Source: Chrysopilus asiliformis (taxonomy: Eukaryota > Arthropoda > Insecta > Diptera > Rhagionidae). From it: a stretch of 64,000 bases of DNA. Shown here piece by piece: positions 21,300-32,505 of the stretch (positions within the stretch are counted from its first letter, which is position 1; the number at the start of each line of letters is the position of its first letter). The translations under genes were made by a program, and so were the position numbers. The notes under the pieces are model-generated. The model searched no databases and was not told where the DNA came from. It saw nothing but the letters and a program-made list of their open reading frames with translations. The stretch covers positions 36,270,361 to 36,334,360 of the forward strand of contig OZ035963.1 of NCBI GenBank assembly GCA_964034945.1, given 5' to 3'.

Positions 21300-22450
21300 T
21301 AGGTACTCTAGGTACTCACCTGCGTATAGGCTTGAATGCGTTCTCTGTTAATCCAGAGTTCTTGAACCAGAGCCGCAGCCGCATCATTACTCCTAAGGAG
21401 CATCAGCAGGTTAGCAGAAGCTACCCTTGACCTGGTTTTCCCGAGCTTACGTCATCTGAAGCGAGAGCGCCTGATCCAGCACTTGTTCCACGCTGTCGCC
21501 TAAGGCAAACTCGGCTGATTCAAAAATGAAAGATTCCTTTATTTATCGTCCGCCTGGTCGCGCTTCTCCAGCACAGACCACCCCCCAAACTAACGTTCTG
21601 TCCTGATCATCGCATCGTCAGTCTGAGGTTGTGGATCAGGGATCCGCCTCCAGCATCTGGACAACTTCCAGTTTTGCCCATTTCCGCGGTGCTGGCATGT
21701 CCCTTATGAGGCTGAAAATGAAGCTAAGTGTGGTGTCGTTACCGCACACCATCACTTTGATACCCCTATCCTATCCTGCATCTGAAAAAGTGATTGCATC
21801 CCCAAGAATCCCTTATCTGGAGCGAGTTCCACTCGCTGCTATCGTTCCCGAGATATTCAACCACATTAGTCTCCCTTCGCTATACTGTCCTTGTCGACCA
21901 TCGTCTCCAAAGCCCGAGATCCCTTGAGTTTCTTGGAGAAGCTTGGTCCTAGAGAGTCGTCTGAGCGATTCCTTTTTAGCGCTTTCGTAGCCGCTAGTGG
22001 CTGACTCTATTTGATCCCACAAATAGTGGAAAAAAGATGTTCGTACCCGCAAAGCTCCTATACGGGAGTAAGGCAGGAGGACGCCAGGTATCCTGAGTCG
22101 ACATGCTCGCGACTAGATAACCCACTAGTCATTCATCCCTCGGCGTACGCTGTTTCACCTTGGATTGTGGTTTTTTGTCAAGGTTTTCTCCTTTAAGGTC
22201 GCGTTTTAGCCTAGAAAACTAGTTACCGGTGGTCACCACGAAGAGGCAACGCGTACAATTGCGAATCGTAATCAGATTAGCCTCTGCTACAACAATCGAT
22301 CCCCCTCCCCTGCCTGTTACATGACCGATGCAGGCGGGGCGGGGCCAATGCTGCTACAGATTACGGGGCCGTTCGTTTCCCTTTAACCTATTCTTCCACG
22401 CAACAGACGCATGATCGCCACCCATACTCATAGTAAAGGAGAACTAAAGT
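21300..22450 (-). pseudogene. GC-rich retroelement-like block
   Basis: Base composition is markedly more GC-rich than its surroundings. On the minus strand, fragments such as VMVCGNDTTLSFIFSLIRDM then PRKWAKLEVVQML (about 21655-21780) resemble the gag-associated DUF4780-type domain of insect retroelements (hydrophobic strand, T-L-x-W/F, then WxGAKLKVV-like). Frames are broken. The identification is tentative; the compositional break is real. Confidence 0.35.
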
Positions 22451-22796
22451 GCGTCATTAAAGTACCCTAGTTCGCGGCTAGTACAGTAGCTGTGTGTTTA
22501 CAAAAATATGGGTGCTAAGTTGATATAGCAAATGCAACACCAAACTCTTTATATTGTTATCAAAATATACAACTTTAAATAACATTTCTCTTAAAACCCT
22601 AAAACATTGGTGAGAAAACTTGTTTTGTAATTTTTATTGGATTTTGAAAGCGCATAACCGAAGATCATCCACATTAACATAGATAAATACTAAGATATTT
22701 CAAGCCGAACAACAAAAAACCAAGAAAAATTGTATCCAATCTGCATGAGCTTAAAGCTATGGCGACCTGATCTCTCACGTTGTTGAAAAAATTTTT
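22451..22796. other. Intergenic
   Basis: AT-rich; weak similarity (GATATTTC/AAACACTAAGATAT) to the outer side of the mirrored segment near 25600-25700. No gene. Confidence 0.3.
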
Positions 22797-23184
22797 AATT
22801 GGAATTCATTCTCAGTGTACAGATTATGCTGGTGTTAGTTACTCATAATAAAATGAGTGGAAAGAAGACGGTTTTGGTGTGACACAAAGAAACAAAATAG
22901 ATAAACAACGCAGCGAGGGATTTTACGCTGTTCGACTTTTGTTTCGTTCAATGTTTTCATTTTCTAGGTTTTGATCATGGAAGCAGTTTTAATTCGTGAT
23001 TTAGAATTGTTGGAAAACTCGTTGTAGAAAGATCTGTATATGAATATTGTTGATTAATAATAAATAAATAAATGAAGTTATTTTTAGAGAAAATTCATGC
23101 ACGATGCATAATTCGATTATCTGTTCATTGATCCGTGACAGATGCACACACACACAAACATGAAGTTCATTCAATATTTATTTG

Positions 23185-23692
23185 TGCCTGTTTACATTAG
23201 GACTCATTTTGAGGTGGCACGTCTTTCGCTCCGGTTAAGTGAGGGCGAGGGACGCAGTGGGGAGGGAAACGAAAAAAAGCGAACGAAGTTTAGATTCACT
23301 TAAAATTTTCAGTCGCAAACCGGTTTGAGTCTCGTTTTGCTTTTATTTGTCATTTCGTTGTTTGCTGTGGTGTCGTGCGCATCTCAAAATTCCGAGTTTT
23401 CTTCTTCAGATTGGCACAAAAATAGAGCCGTTGCTGATGAAGCATATAATAAACTTGTTACTGCAATTATTATATGATCCATATATGATCCATATTTTCA
23501 TTAAATTTAATAAATTTCACTGCTGAGTGATCATTTCACAACTGAGTTAAATTTTGAGGTTATTTTCATCCCAATGTCTTAAACGTCAAAAAGGCGAAAA
23601 ACTTAGCGAATGAAAAAGGCGAACCGTGTGTACACGGCAGAAAAATGACGAAAGACGTGCCGCCTCAAAATGAGTCCTAATGTAGACAGGCA
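23185..23692. mobile_element. TIR element, about 508 bp
   Basis: Ends TGCCTGTTTACATTAGGACT and AGTCCTAATGTAGACAGGCA are inverted repeats over about 45 bp with few mismatches (continuing into TTTTGAGGTGGCACGTCTTT). No ORF with a domain. Non-autonomous; superfamily unknown. Confidence 0.75.
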
Positions 23693-24437
23693 CTTTGAAG
23701 TGCAGTGAAAGAACCGTTCTTCAAAGCTTTCCTCATTAGCATAAGATTGATTGTTTAGTCCAACCGGCACATCATCGACTGGTATGTGCGACGTCACTAG
23801 CGATTGACAGGAGGGGCGTTGGTGGATGGAAGAGGTATTGAATCGACCAACGACGAGGCAAAGCCGAATCGGAAAAAATGCGTTCTCGTCGTTGTTTTGC
23901 CTATGACGACAACGTATTTTTTCCCCCTTTCGGTTTAAACCACTGACTTATATACAATGGACATAGCATCCGAGCCGAAAAATGGCACGGCAGCAGATTT
24001 GACTTTGGGATTCAGTAGTCGCCAACCTAATTGTACTCGTAAACATTTTGCGTTATACAAATTTCATGTCAATTCACCGGCAGTCATGTTCAAATTACAT
24101 GAAAATTACACAGATAGTTAGTCTTTACTTGCTAAATCTAGTAGGCACATTTGATTCTTCAAAAATGCGAAAAAAATCAGTGCAAAACGCAAATGTTAAA
24201 CTTTTTCACTTGAAAGTTAAAGTTGAGAGTCCCCTGCTGTCATTTCTGTAGTAGCCAGCTGTCATTTGTGCCAAACACATATCTTGATCTTTCTTTCTCT
24301 TACCGATCGCCTTGTTTCTCACACGAGAATGAAAAATTGCCAACTCGTGTTTTATATGAATGACATCTGGTAGTATTTTGGCGCAAATTTATTTGAATGT
24401 GTCGCGATGTGAAAAGTATAATAATAAGTTTGAAGTG

Positions 24438-24775
24438 CAATTTTAATTTTTTAATTAGAATCAATCAAACATGTCCTTTGAAATAGACACGTTTGTTTTA
24501 TACACTCCATTTGGCATTTTGAATGAAAAATATTTCAACCATTCAACATAACCTCAAACATCAACAGATGATTTGATTAGTTGGCCACCCTATTTCTTCA
24601 AACAAGGTTGCTAACACATCCCTATGTACTCGTCAAGGTTGGTAATGGTATCAAGGGGATCCATTTTGAAAGTGAGAGTCAAAATGTGCGAAAGAGAATC
24701 TAGCTGTGTTTCGCGCTATTCGATTTCTTAGCGTATTATAGGAGATTATACTTCCATTGTATATACTTCGTTGGT
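24438..24775 (-). repeat. Dispersed repeat copy (pairs with 16905-17250)
   Basis: Inverted, diverged copy of the repeat at 16905-17250. Confidence 0.75.
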
Positions 24776-25581
24776 TTAAACCCATCCTTCAACGATTCAA
24801 TACTTCTTCCATCGACTAACACCACTCCCGTGGTGCCGTTTGGACTAAACTAACGTGATCATTTATCCCCCTTTGAGGGGGATTATCCCCTTTTCGGACT
24901 TGGCTATCCCTCACATCCCTCTGAAAAATCCACCTTTTTTCCAAGATTTTTTTTGTAGCCGCATGAAAAAATCGACTTTTCTCGCTCGATTTTGGGGAGC
25001 AAAGTTCTTGTTTTTTTACCAGTGGCAACACTAGATTACTTTTCCTTACCTCCGGTAAGAAAAGTGTGCAACTGGTAGAAAACAAAGTTCTCAGCCAATC
25101 ACATGCATCTATTTCACTTTTTTTTACCGGTTATATGCTTTTCTTACCAGAGGTAAGGAAAAGTAATCTAGTATTGCCACTGGTAAAAAAACAAGAACCT
25201 TGCTCCTCAAAATAGAGCGAGAATAGTTGATTTGTTCATACAGCTACCAAAAACAATATCAATCTCAGCTGTTTGGAGTTTTTCGATTATTTGAAAAAGG
25301 ACAAAGATATGTTGAAACAAATCTCTTCTCAAGAAAAATACAATGAATCGACAAGTTCATCACCAGTTTGTGCTTGAAATTGAAAAACACAAATAAAAAA
25401 TCAATATTTTGATTTATTGATACAATTTTTTTCATTTTTATTTTTTATCCCCCTTTATCCCCCCCATTTTATCCCCCATTGACTCAAAAAAAAAATGGTC
25501 ACGCTAGACTAAACCTATCCTTCGACGATTCAATACTTCTTCCAATGACTAACACCGCTCCTGTGGTGCCGTTTGGACTAA
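24776..25581. repeat. 75-bp direct repeats flanking a 650-bp insert
   Basis: Units at 24776-24850 and about 25508-25581 both read ACGATTCAATACTTCTTCCA ... CCGTTTGGACTAAAC in the same orientation at about 90% identity. Such long flanking direct repeats are more than a target duplication. Either tandem copies were split by the insert or the insert landed in a tandem repeat. Confidence 0.7.
24853..25503. mobile_element. TIR/foldback element with CTA duplication
   Basis: CTA flanks both ends (24850-24852 and 25504-25506); ends ACGTGATCATT / AATGGTCACG. Inside, about 24950-25080 and 25130-25250 are inverted copies (ACTAGATTACTTTTCCTTAC against GTAAGGAAAAGTAATCTAGT). TTATCCCCC runs occur near both ends. 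Non-coding; 3-bp duplication suggests Harbinger-like or CACTA-like movement. Confidence 0.6.
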
Positions 25582-25782
25582 ACAATCTATCTTATGCTTA
25601 ATGAGAGCAACTGCCTTCGAGCGCAAAATGAAGTTTTGAGAGTATATCTACATAGGTAAAACACTAAGATATCGCAAATCTAACAAAGAAAATGATCTAT
25701 TTTTTGAATCAGTGTACTTTCAATTGTTTTTTAAAAAACTTCCAGTGAACAAAAAGAAAGCTTTAAGTGCACTTCAAATAAA

Positions 25783-25916
25783 TCTGTGGCAACAAGTCAT
25801 AAGAGCCTAAGTCGATTTTCAGTTCAAGATAAAAAGATCTGTATTTACATTAATAGACAGAGCAATTTGGCTTAGCCTAAAAACAGACTTAGGCCCTTAT
25901 GACTTGTTGCCACAGA
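25783..25916. mobile_element. 134-bp hairpin MITE
   Basis: TCTGTGGCAACAAGTCATAA at the left and TTATGACTTGTTGCCACAGA at the right, about 31-bp arms with one or two mismatches. The inner part (AGCAATTTGGCTTA) resembles the hairpin at 27844-27988. Confidence 0.75.
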
Positions 25917-26761
25917 AATAACGAATGGACTTCATGTTCGTGTGTGTGCATCCTCCACCGTTCAATGTTGAACATATAAACGCTCAAATTTTGCACTGCG
26001 TATGAATTTTCTCTAAAAATAACTTCATATAAAGTTCTGTCTACAATGGGTTTTCATAGAAATCGTCAATAAATTCTCAATCACGAATTAAAATTTCTTC
26101 CATCCTCAAAAACAAGAAAATGGAAACATGAAACGAAACGTCATCGTTTTGTCGTTTCGCTGCGTTGTTTATCTCTTTTGTTTCATTTTGCCACACCAAA
26201 TCCGTCTTCTTCCCACTCATTTGATTATACGTAAGTCACACCAGCATAAGCTGCACACTCAGAATGAATTGCAACTAAATTTTTTCTCGACCACGTGCGG
26301 GACCAAGGTCACCGAGCTTTAAGCTCGTGGACATTGTGGTCATTTTTTCGAGCCCTTTTGTTGTTGACGCTTGAAATATCTTACAGCCACTTTCACTAAA
26401 ACTTGAATCAGCTTGAAAACGGATTGAAAGCGCTCTAATCCGATTAGCAGCTTTCACTAAATTTGAATCCGATTCAAAATGGATTCAGAAAGGAGAATTC
26501 GGATCGAAATCTCAAACCTGGTCGAGAGCATGTTTGAAAGAGGATTGAAAATAAATTTCCATTAACAACGAACATTTAAACAGGAAAAAAACATTTTTAA
26601 ATAGTGGAGATAATGGAAAACTTGTCCAGTGGAAGTGAAGATGAAATAGATGCATTTTTGGGCCGCAGAATTCCGAAATTTTTTGCATGCCGTTTTGATG
26701 TTTTTAAACTTTTTCATCAATGTGTCTGTTGTTTTATCTCCATTTTGAGATGCAGCATTGA

Positions 26762-27129
26762 ACCATAGTTTAACTAGTTAGGAAACGTAGGGCTTTTTAC
26801 GTGTACCTACGTTGGAGTAAAGATAACCGATATACTCTGGACGCGGTTTTTCTTTCTTTCCTATGCGTAAATTACCAACAAAACACAACACATGTAAAAC
26901 CTAGCCATATTTTCATACACCACCAACACATGCAATCTCCCGCTGTCGGAAAATTGCATGTGTTGGTGGTGTATGAAAATATGGCTAGGTTTTACATGTG
27001 TTGTGTTTTGTTGGTAATTTACGCATAGGAAAGAAAGAAAAACCGCGTCCAGAGTATATCGGTTATCTTTACTCCAACGTAGGTACACGTAAAAAGCCCT
27101 ACGTTTCCTAACTAGTATAAACTATGATT
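26762..27129. mobile_element. Very long near-perfect palindrome
   Basis: Arms of about 180 bp, from CATAGTTTAACTAGTTA to TAACTAGTATAAACTATG, are almost exact reverse complements with only a few bases at the centre (CTCCCGCTGTCGG). Both strands therefore encode practically the same open frame, which is a mirror artefact rather than a gene. Foldback-type MITE inside the Harbinger-like element. Confidence 0.88.
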
Positions 27130-27165
27130 GAACTTGTCTGTTATTTGGTTCCAAATCTATGTGCC

Positions 27166-27549
27166 TGTTCATATTGGTTGAAATAGTCCGCCTAAATAGG
27201 ACAGAAACTGGCTACATTAGGGCAAGGTGAGGAAGTGGGGCTGCTGATAGGAAAATCATCCTCAAAACTAAAATCTCCGTTCTCAGAGTTCCGCTTGTTG
27301 TGCTCTGATTGGTTGGCTGCCACACTGAATGTGTTCCATTGTCATTATTGTTTCGGTCGTCGTCGATGCAACACGTCGCAGAGCTAAAGGCAGCCACGTA
27401 TTACTTGCAATTATTTAGAAATGTTCCGTTTCCCAAATGTTTCACGCCAGTCTGGTTGCTCACAGCTACTGGTTCAAATAGTCTCAATCTGAACACGAGC
27501 AATATTTCATCCGTCCTATTTAGGCGGACTATTTCAACCAATCTGAACA
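27166..27549. mobile_element. 384-bp TIR element
   Basis: Ends TGTTCATATTGGTTGAAATA and TATTTCAACCAATCTGAACA; inverted arms of about 37 bp including AGTCCGCCTAAATAGGAC. Inserted next to the Myb/SANT-like ORF. Non-coding. Confidence 0.8.
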
Positions 27550-27592
27550 TGGTCTATAATGGGAATAACAAAATCAGCTGTTGAAGCTCACC

Positions 27593-27732
27593 TGTCGGTT
27601 AATCTGCGGTTGTGATGCATTCGTTTTTTGGCTATTTAAGACAGCCGAGTACTCCTCTACCAGTTCCCGCAAAATATCTTCATCCTCATCAGTGAACGTG
27701 ACTCTTGCCCTTTTGACTTGAATGGCCATTTT
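27593..27732 (-). pseudogene. Myb/SANT-like DNA-binding ORF exon
   Basis: Starts MAIQVKRARVTFTDEDEDIL, continues RELVEEYSAVLNSQKTNASQ, and reaches a donor-like GTGAGC at about 27592. The R-x-x-F-T-x-x-E-x-x-L-x-x-L-V-x-x-Y-x-x-V-x-x-x-K-T-N pattern is the first helix region of the Myb/SANT-like domain of PIF/Harbinger ORF2 proteins (also NAIF1-like host proteins). Downstream exons were not found, so it is likely truncated by the hairpin insertions. Confidence 0.6.
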
Positions 27733-27843
27733 CCAGTAAAAAGTTTGCACTTTTGAACACAAGAAATGTTTTTTTTTCGTAAATGTCAAATGTCAGAATC
27801 GTCGTGGAATTCAATAGCTACCTTGAGCCCTGTTTTCCGAAGT

Positions 27844-27988
27844 CCAGAGGCAAGCCAAATTGCTCTGTGCATGAAAGCAAATACGGTTGATTTTAGCTTA
27901 TTTCACTTAGCCGAAAACCAGTTAAAGTCAAGCAAGGCAAAATCAACCATATTTGCTTCATAGACAAAGCAATTTGGCTTGCCCCTGG
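27844..27988. mobile_element. 145-bp hairpin MITE
   Basis: Arms CCAGAGGCAAGCCAAATTGC / GCAATTTGGCTTGCCCCTGG continuing to AAATACGGTTGATTTT / AAAATCAACCATATTT. About 50-bp arms. Related motifs occur at 25860. Confidence 0.75.
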
Positions 27989-28163
27989 GACTCGAAAACC
28001 AGGCGAATCGAGTTACCGAATTTAACAGCTGGATTCTACAATCCGATCGTATTTCAAGCCAATCTAGTTTAGTGAAAGATCGCTGTATAGGATTAATTTC
28101 AATCCGATTTCAGAATCCGGATTGAAACTCAAGTCGATCCAATGTTAGTGAAAGTGGCTGTTA

Positions 28164-30202
28164 GTGTTTTAGCTATATCTATGATTTTTGGGTATAACAT
28201 TAGAAAACTTATTTTTTAAATTAATTTTTTTACTTTTTCCTTAAATATAGGACCAGTTACTGAATTTCGTACTGCACATAAGTTTTATCCATGCTGTTTC
28301 TGGGGACGATATAAACATCATTTCTCAATTTTTTTTTTCTAAAATCGGTATTGGTAAATTTTTGAAGCTACCAAACAGAGCTTAGACTACCACTTACTAC
28401 TTTTATCAAAACGATTTTTTAAAGGCCGTTTTTGCCAAACAAAAGAAAATCGAACTTAGCTTAACTTCTCGTTATATTTTGTGGATTAAAAGGCTAACAC
28501 AGTCTTTGGTAAAATGTTTATGTGCATTTATTTAGTTGTTTTGAATATCGTGCCGTTAGTCTAATATAAAAATTAGTGCCGTCCAGTCATTCCTGCTCTC
28601 CATTCGGTATATTTAATTAGGAAGTAAGATCTATGTGTTTTGATTGCTCAGTTGTTAATAATAGACACAAATATCTCTAATGTTAAAAACGACGTACTTT
28701 TTAACAATTAATATCAATCAATATTCATTTAAATCAAGCACACCATCGATAATTAATCTTTCATTGTATTCTTAGTATACATAAACATATAAGTGCGCAT
28801 ATTAAGGGTTTAATATTATTTGGATAACTTTAATTAAGTAGTTTTTTGTGGCAACTTTGTGTTTAATTGATTTTAAATTTGCAGTAGAGTTCATTAACAA
28901 TTGAGAATTATCTAGCCCTAAGTAGTTTTTTCATCACGTTCATCACTCATAGATTCTTTATAACGATTGAACTTCGATTGCGACTTAATTGGCAATTCTT
29001 CATGATCATAATGAAATCTTTTTAGTTAAAATCAGGGTAAATTCTTTTATTATCGAAAAAGGCCAAAGTGATTAAGATTTTTTTTTGGGAAATTTTGCTG
29101 GCAAGCAATCTTTTTTTCCTTAACACTAAGCTTGTTAGAATTGTTTTCAGAAAATCTCGAAAAAATCTTTCCTTAAGGGCGCAACTATCTTGGATTTTTT
29201 CTTTGTTTTATTTTTTATTACATTATAATATAATAATAAAAACCGAACATATCTTCATTATATTGATAGAAAATTGTAAATTGAGAAATTGAAAAACGGA
29301 AAAAGTAGTTTTCGGAATCAACTACATATTTTTGAAAATGGTAATGGAGAAAAATCATGTTTGGAATCATTTCTAAATTTTCTGGTAGGTCGAATTTCGG
29401 CAGATCCAGTAGCTAAAATACTTCTAATGTATAGAGAAACATAAAAAATAAAAAATCGGAAAGATTCCTCAATTCCGTCGGAAGCTTTCCTATATAACTC
29501 TGCTGACTTTTTATTAAAGATAACATAAATCTTATTAGAATCGTTCCAACCCCTAGTTGGAGATTTCCAAATTATCCAGAATCGGTTCAGATATTTGAGG
29601 AACTGTTACGTTTTTTGGACAACAGTTCCTCAAATATTATATTTCATTAGAATTCGTACGTACAAAATAGTAATAGCAAAGAATAAGTATCTGAAGAAGC
29701 GAAAGAAACCGAAATTCTCATAACCCACGTTAGAGTGAGCATATGCGATATAGAAAAAAACGTTTTAAATGTGCAGGCAAAAGGTAAGTCTCTTTCTGTC
29801 ATGCACACTTAAATGGTCTCTGCAAAAAAACAAAAAATCACGGAGTTTATGCAATGTGAGAGGGTGATCCAAATGACCGAATATTTTGCGATAAAAATTC
29901 GAAAATCACATTTTTTTTTACATAAAAACTGTATTTAGTAAGCGAACTATACGCAAAGAAGGCCCACGAGTCATTTTTAAATGAAATTTTTGTTAAAAAA
30001 CTGTGTTAAGCTGTTTTTTTTCTTAAATTGCTGTGACATAAACAACACCTTATTGGCTCACCCTAAACACGAAATTTTCTCTCATCACAAACACAAACAT
30101 AATGCGGCTGGCCCCATTTGTTTACGTTTTGTTGAGGCATTGAAGAAATCATTTTTCGTATGTTTTTCACTGAGTCAAAATAGGTTTCCGCACTGAATAA
30201 TA
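28164..30202. other. Gene-free 2-kb stretch
   Basis: AT-rich. A possible acceptor near 28250 opens a short frame, but no partner exon or domain supports it. A perfect hairpin at 29591-29637 is the only structured feature. Confidence 0.4.
29591..29637. repeat. Perfect 17-bp stem-loop
   Basis: ATATTTGAGGAACTGTT and AACAGTTCCTCAAATAT separated by 13 bases. Isolated; it could be a relic of a palindromic transposon end or a structured RNA. Nothing around it decides. Confidence 0.8.
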
Positions 30203-31475
30203 ATGGCACGAATAAAATTTTTGAAATGCATTGTCACCGAATGTTTATCTAATAACAAGAAAAACCCAGAAAGAAAATTTTTCAGGCTTCCGATACCGAT
30301 GGAAAGACCAAAAAATTTTTTGGTTTTCTTCTAAAATTGCCAATAAAAAAACAACACTTGGCGAAAAAAACAACACTTACATCAAATTGAAATACGTCGC
30401 AACGTGAAATCACAATTTTATGTTTTGGAATCGACATATTTACCGATAAAATTTACTAAATTTCCGCGACACCGGAGTTTGTTTTGAACTGTCAAAGCGG
30501 TATTTGAGTAGTATTGCCAGGTGTTTTCTTTTGTAGTTGAAATTAAGCGCGAGAATTTAAAAGGCAATTCCTTACTATTGTGCTTTATTTTAAATACATG
30601 AAATTTGATAATTTCGGTTTCTAAAATATAATGTTCCTTTAACCCTCATCCGTATCTCATTTAAAGTTACTTAAAAGTATTTCATGTGTCAAATTGACTC
30701 AATACCAGAAAATCCCATATTTTTAGTGTTAATTGTAACAAAATTAAGTTTTCTCGATTGATCATTATTTTTTTTATTGAGAAAAGCAAAAAAAAAATAA
30801 TTTGTTCTTATTAATAACATACAAAATTACATAAAAAAGGAATCAAGAAAATTGAATGTTGGTTCCACATTCTTCACAATTTGTGAAACGGTCAGATGGA
30901 CAAGTAGATTTTACACATTTATCACATCGTACACTGTGGACATTGGAATTAGATTTTTTTTTTTTTGAAACAATGGCAAATTGTATTTCTGTTGATACCA
31001 TTTCAATTCAAATAAAAAAATGTGCATGAAACATCTTGTTGGCGCAGCGTAATGTTTAAGTTTTTACCATTGTGTCAATTTAACACATGAACTACAGATT
31101 AAGGGAATTTTTTGTACAGCGACCATGTGACACCTAACGGTAAAGCCAATTAGAAAAATTAAAAATTCATATACGATTTTTACCTTGCGATCTAAGATCA
31201 ATTTAATAAAAAAAAACAAAGAAATAAGTGGTTTGAATTCGAAAATTGTGTCAAATTGACACAAAATACGGATTAGGGTTAAAATAAATCCTTCAATTTA
31301 TCTTAGGAAAAAAATTTGGCTAACTTCGATAAATCGGCAAGATTTGATAAACATAAAAGGCGCTAGCATTGATCGTGTTTGCGAACTTCATTTCCACGAA
31401 AAAATGTTTTGTTCCGCAAATCGTCTTCGGAAAAATGCTTGTCCTGTGGTTTCATTGTCTACTACTGACATTTAA
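30203..31475 (+). pseudogene. THAP-domain gene or relic split by a piggyBac
   Basis: The first part (30203-30334) begins MARIKFLKCIVTECLSNNKK, then NPERKFFRLPIPMERPK: the N-terminal half of a THAP finger (C-x4-C, then F-F-R-L-P). The second part (31307-31475, after acceptor TCTTAG) begins KKIWLTSINRQDL, then DRVCELHFHEKMFC and the F/R/L tail ending TTDI-stop, giving the C-x2-H half. Together they make the C2CH order expected of a THAP finger, a DNA-binding domain shared by P-element transposases and host regulators. The piggyBac relic at 30643-31278 fills most of the putative intron. No donor with the matching phase was found after the first part, so I treat it as probably broken. Alternatively a longer gene uses an unseen donor. 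Confidence 0.6.
30643..31278 (-). mobile_element. piggyBac relic with C-terminal Cys-rich domain
   Basis: TTAA at 30639-30642 and 31279-31282; ends CCCTCATCCGTA / TACGGATTAGGG. On the minus strand, about 30950-30856 encodes VHSVRCDKCVKSTCPSDRF then TNCEECGTNIQFS-stop, the RING-like cysteine-rich tail of piggyBac transposases. The DDD catalytic core is deleted. The palindrome TGTGTCAATTTGACACA or a close variant appears at about 30684, 31073 and 31248. Confidence 0.85.
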
Positions 31476-32505
31476 GATATCCAAATAACACATTTTGTTT
31501 TAAATTATTGAATTCTGAAATGTGCGATTTTTCTGAAAATTGAGTAAGAGCTTCATAGAACTATAAACTAATTCATTTAATAAACATATTGTTGAAACTT
31601 GTTATAAAACTAAAAGCCAAGCAATAGATTTTTATTAAATTAGTTATGGTTGCTGCATGAAGAAGTGAGAATTTAGCTGAAGGTGGTGTGGAAAATCACA
31701 TATTAATTTATGCCTTGGTTAGATTATTTAAATTTTTTTAGCATGAATTTAGATTCAATATTTTTTAAATTTATAATTTGCCAAATGTTCATCTGGCAAC
31801 CCCCCATATGATAATTCTCTCAATTCCGACATCTTGTCTCACATACACATTGAATTTCGTGTTCTTATGCAGACAAGACGACAGCTATAGTTTTATCGGA
31901 CGGACTCTCCACTCATCAAAAAATTTTGTCCTTTCTTTCGCTTCTTCAGATACCTATTCTTTGGTAATAGTTTCAATAAAATTCGGTATTCAGTTCTATC
32001 CACGTAAGAATGTCTCCGGGAAAAAATTGCAATTATTCCCATTATACAATAGAATCACTTCTATTACCTGTTTCTACACATATAATTCGCAAGTGAACAA
32101 CAAAATCGTCGTATAAAAGGACTCAAGTGGAAAGGCACTAAATTATTCCTCTCATTATTTCCAACCGCATAATGGAAACGGTATCAAATTCAAACAGGCA
32201 TCAAAAAGTGGTTTAATTATGATCTTAATACATAGTTATCAGTGCCATACATACCTCTTCTATTTATATACGGAGATATGCACCCTGCATATCAACTGTT
32301 ATTGTTTTTCAGAACAATTGTAATGTTAAACAAAGAAAATAGATTGTTTTGATTACAGGCAGAGCTCGAGATAGCAACAATAGAATGTCCCAAAAAAACA
32401 AGTTGGGATAAAAAAAATTTTTTTTGTTACTACTTATATGAATAAATAACCAATATATTTTCTTGTGCGTAATTCGGTAATTGCTTAAATCGAGCTCCGC
32501 CATTT
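31476..32505. other. Intergenic AT-rich
   Basis: No gene recognised. A small inverted repeat (GCAGAGCTCGA near 32360 and TCGAGCTCCGC near 32490) may be a 140-bp MITE. The 112-codon frame at 31778 has no domain. Confidence 0.35.

Larger units (their letters stand above)
22797..26278. mobile_element. Long inverted-repeat element with nested insertions
   Basis: Segments 22797-23105 and 25995-26278 are diverged reverse complements (for example GAATTCATTCTCAGTGTACA against GCACACTCAGAATGAATTGC, and AGAGAAAATTCATGC against GCGTATGAATTTTCTCT). The 3.5-kb interval could be one transposon with about 300-bp inverted repeats that later received at least four other insertions (23185, 24438, 24853, 25783). 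No transposase of its own is visible. Confidence 0.5.
26384..28160 (-). mobile_element. PIF/Harbinger-like element with Myb/SANT-like ORF
   Basis: TTA duplications (26381-26383 and 28161-28163) flank TIRs starting CAGCCACTTTCACTAA. The interior contains a Myb/SANT-like ORF (27732-27593, minus), fitting the second protein of PIF/Harbinger. The DDE nuclease is not recognisable, and the centre is filled by a long palindrome (26762-27129) and two further hairpins. Subterminal GGATTGAAA/TTTCAATCC motifs are repeated near both ends. A degraded carrier for younger insertions. Confidence 0.65.

Noticed and set aside
26801..27088. Two almost identical 75-residue proteins encoded on opposite strands
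   Set aside because: A consequence of the near-perfect palindrome; the same DNA is read twice.
28250..28350. Possible exon after acceptor AAATATAG encoding a Cys/Trp-rich peptide
   Set aside because: No upstream exon or donor, no homology, and it runs into a poly-T tract with a stop.
29591..29637. Rho-independent-type terminator
   Set aside because: A good stem-loop but eukaryotic context, no adjacent gene, and no U tract in the right place.
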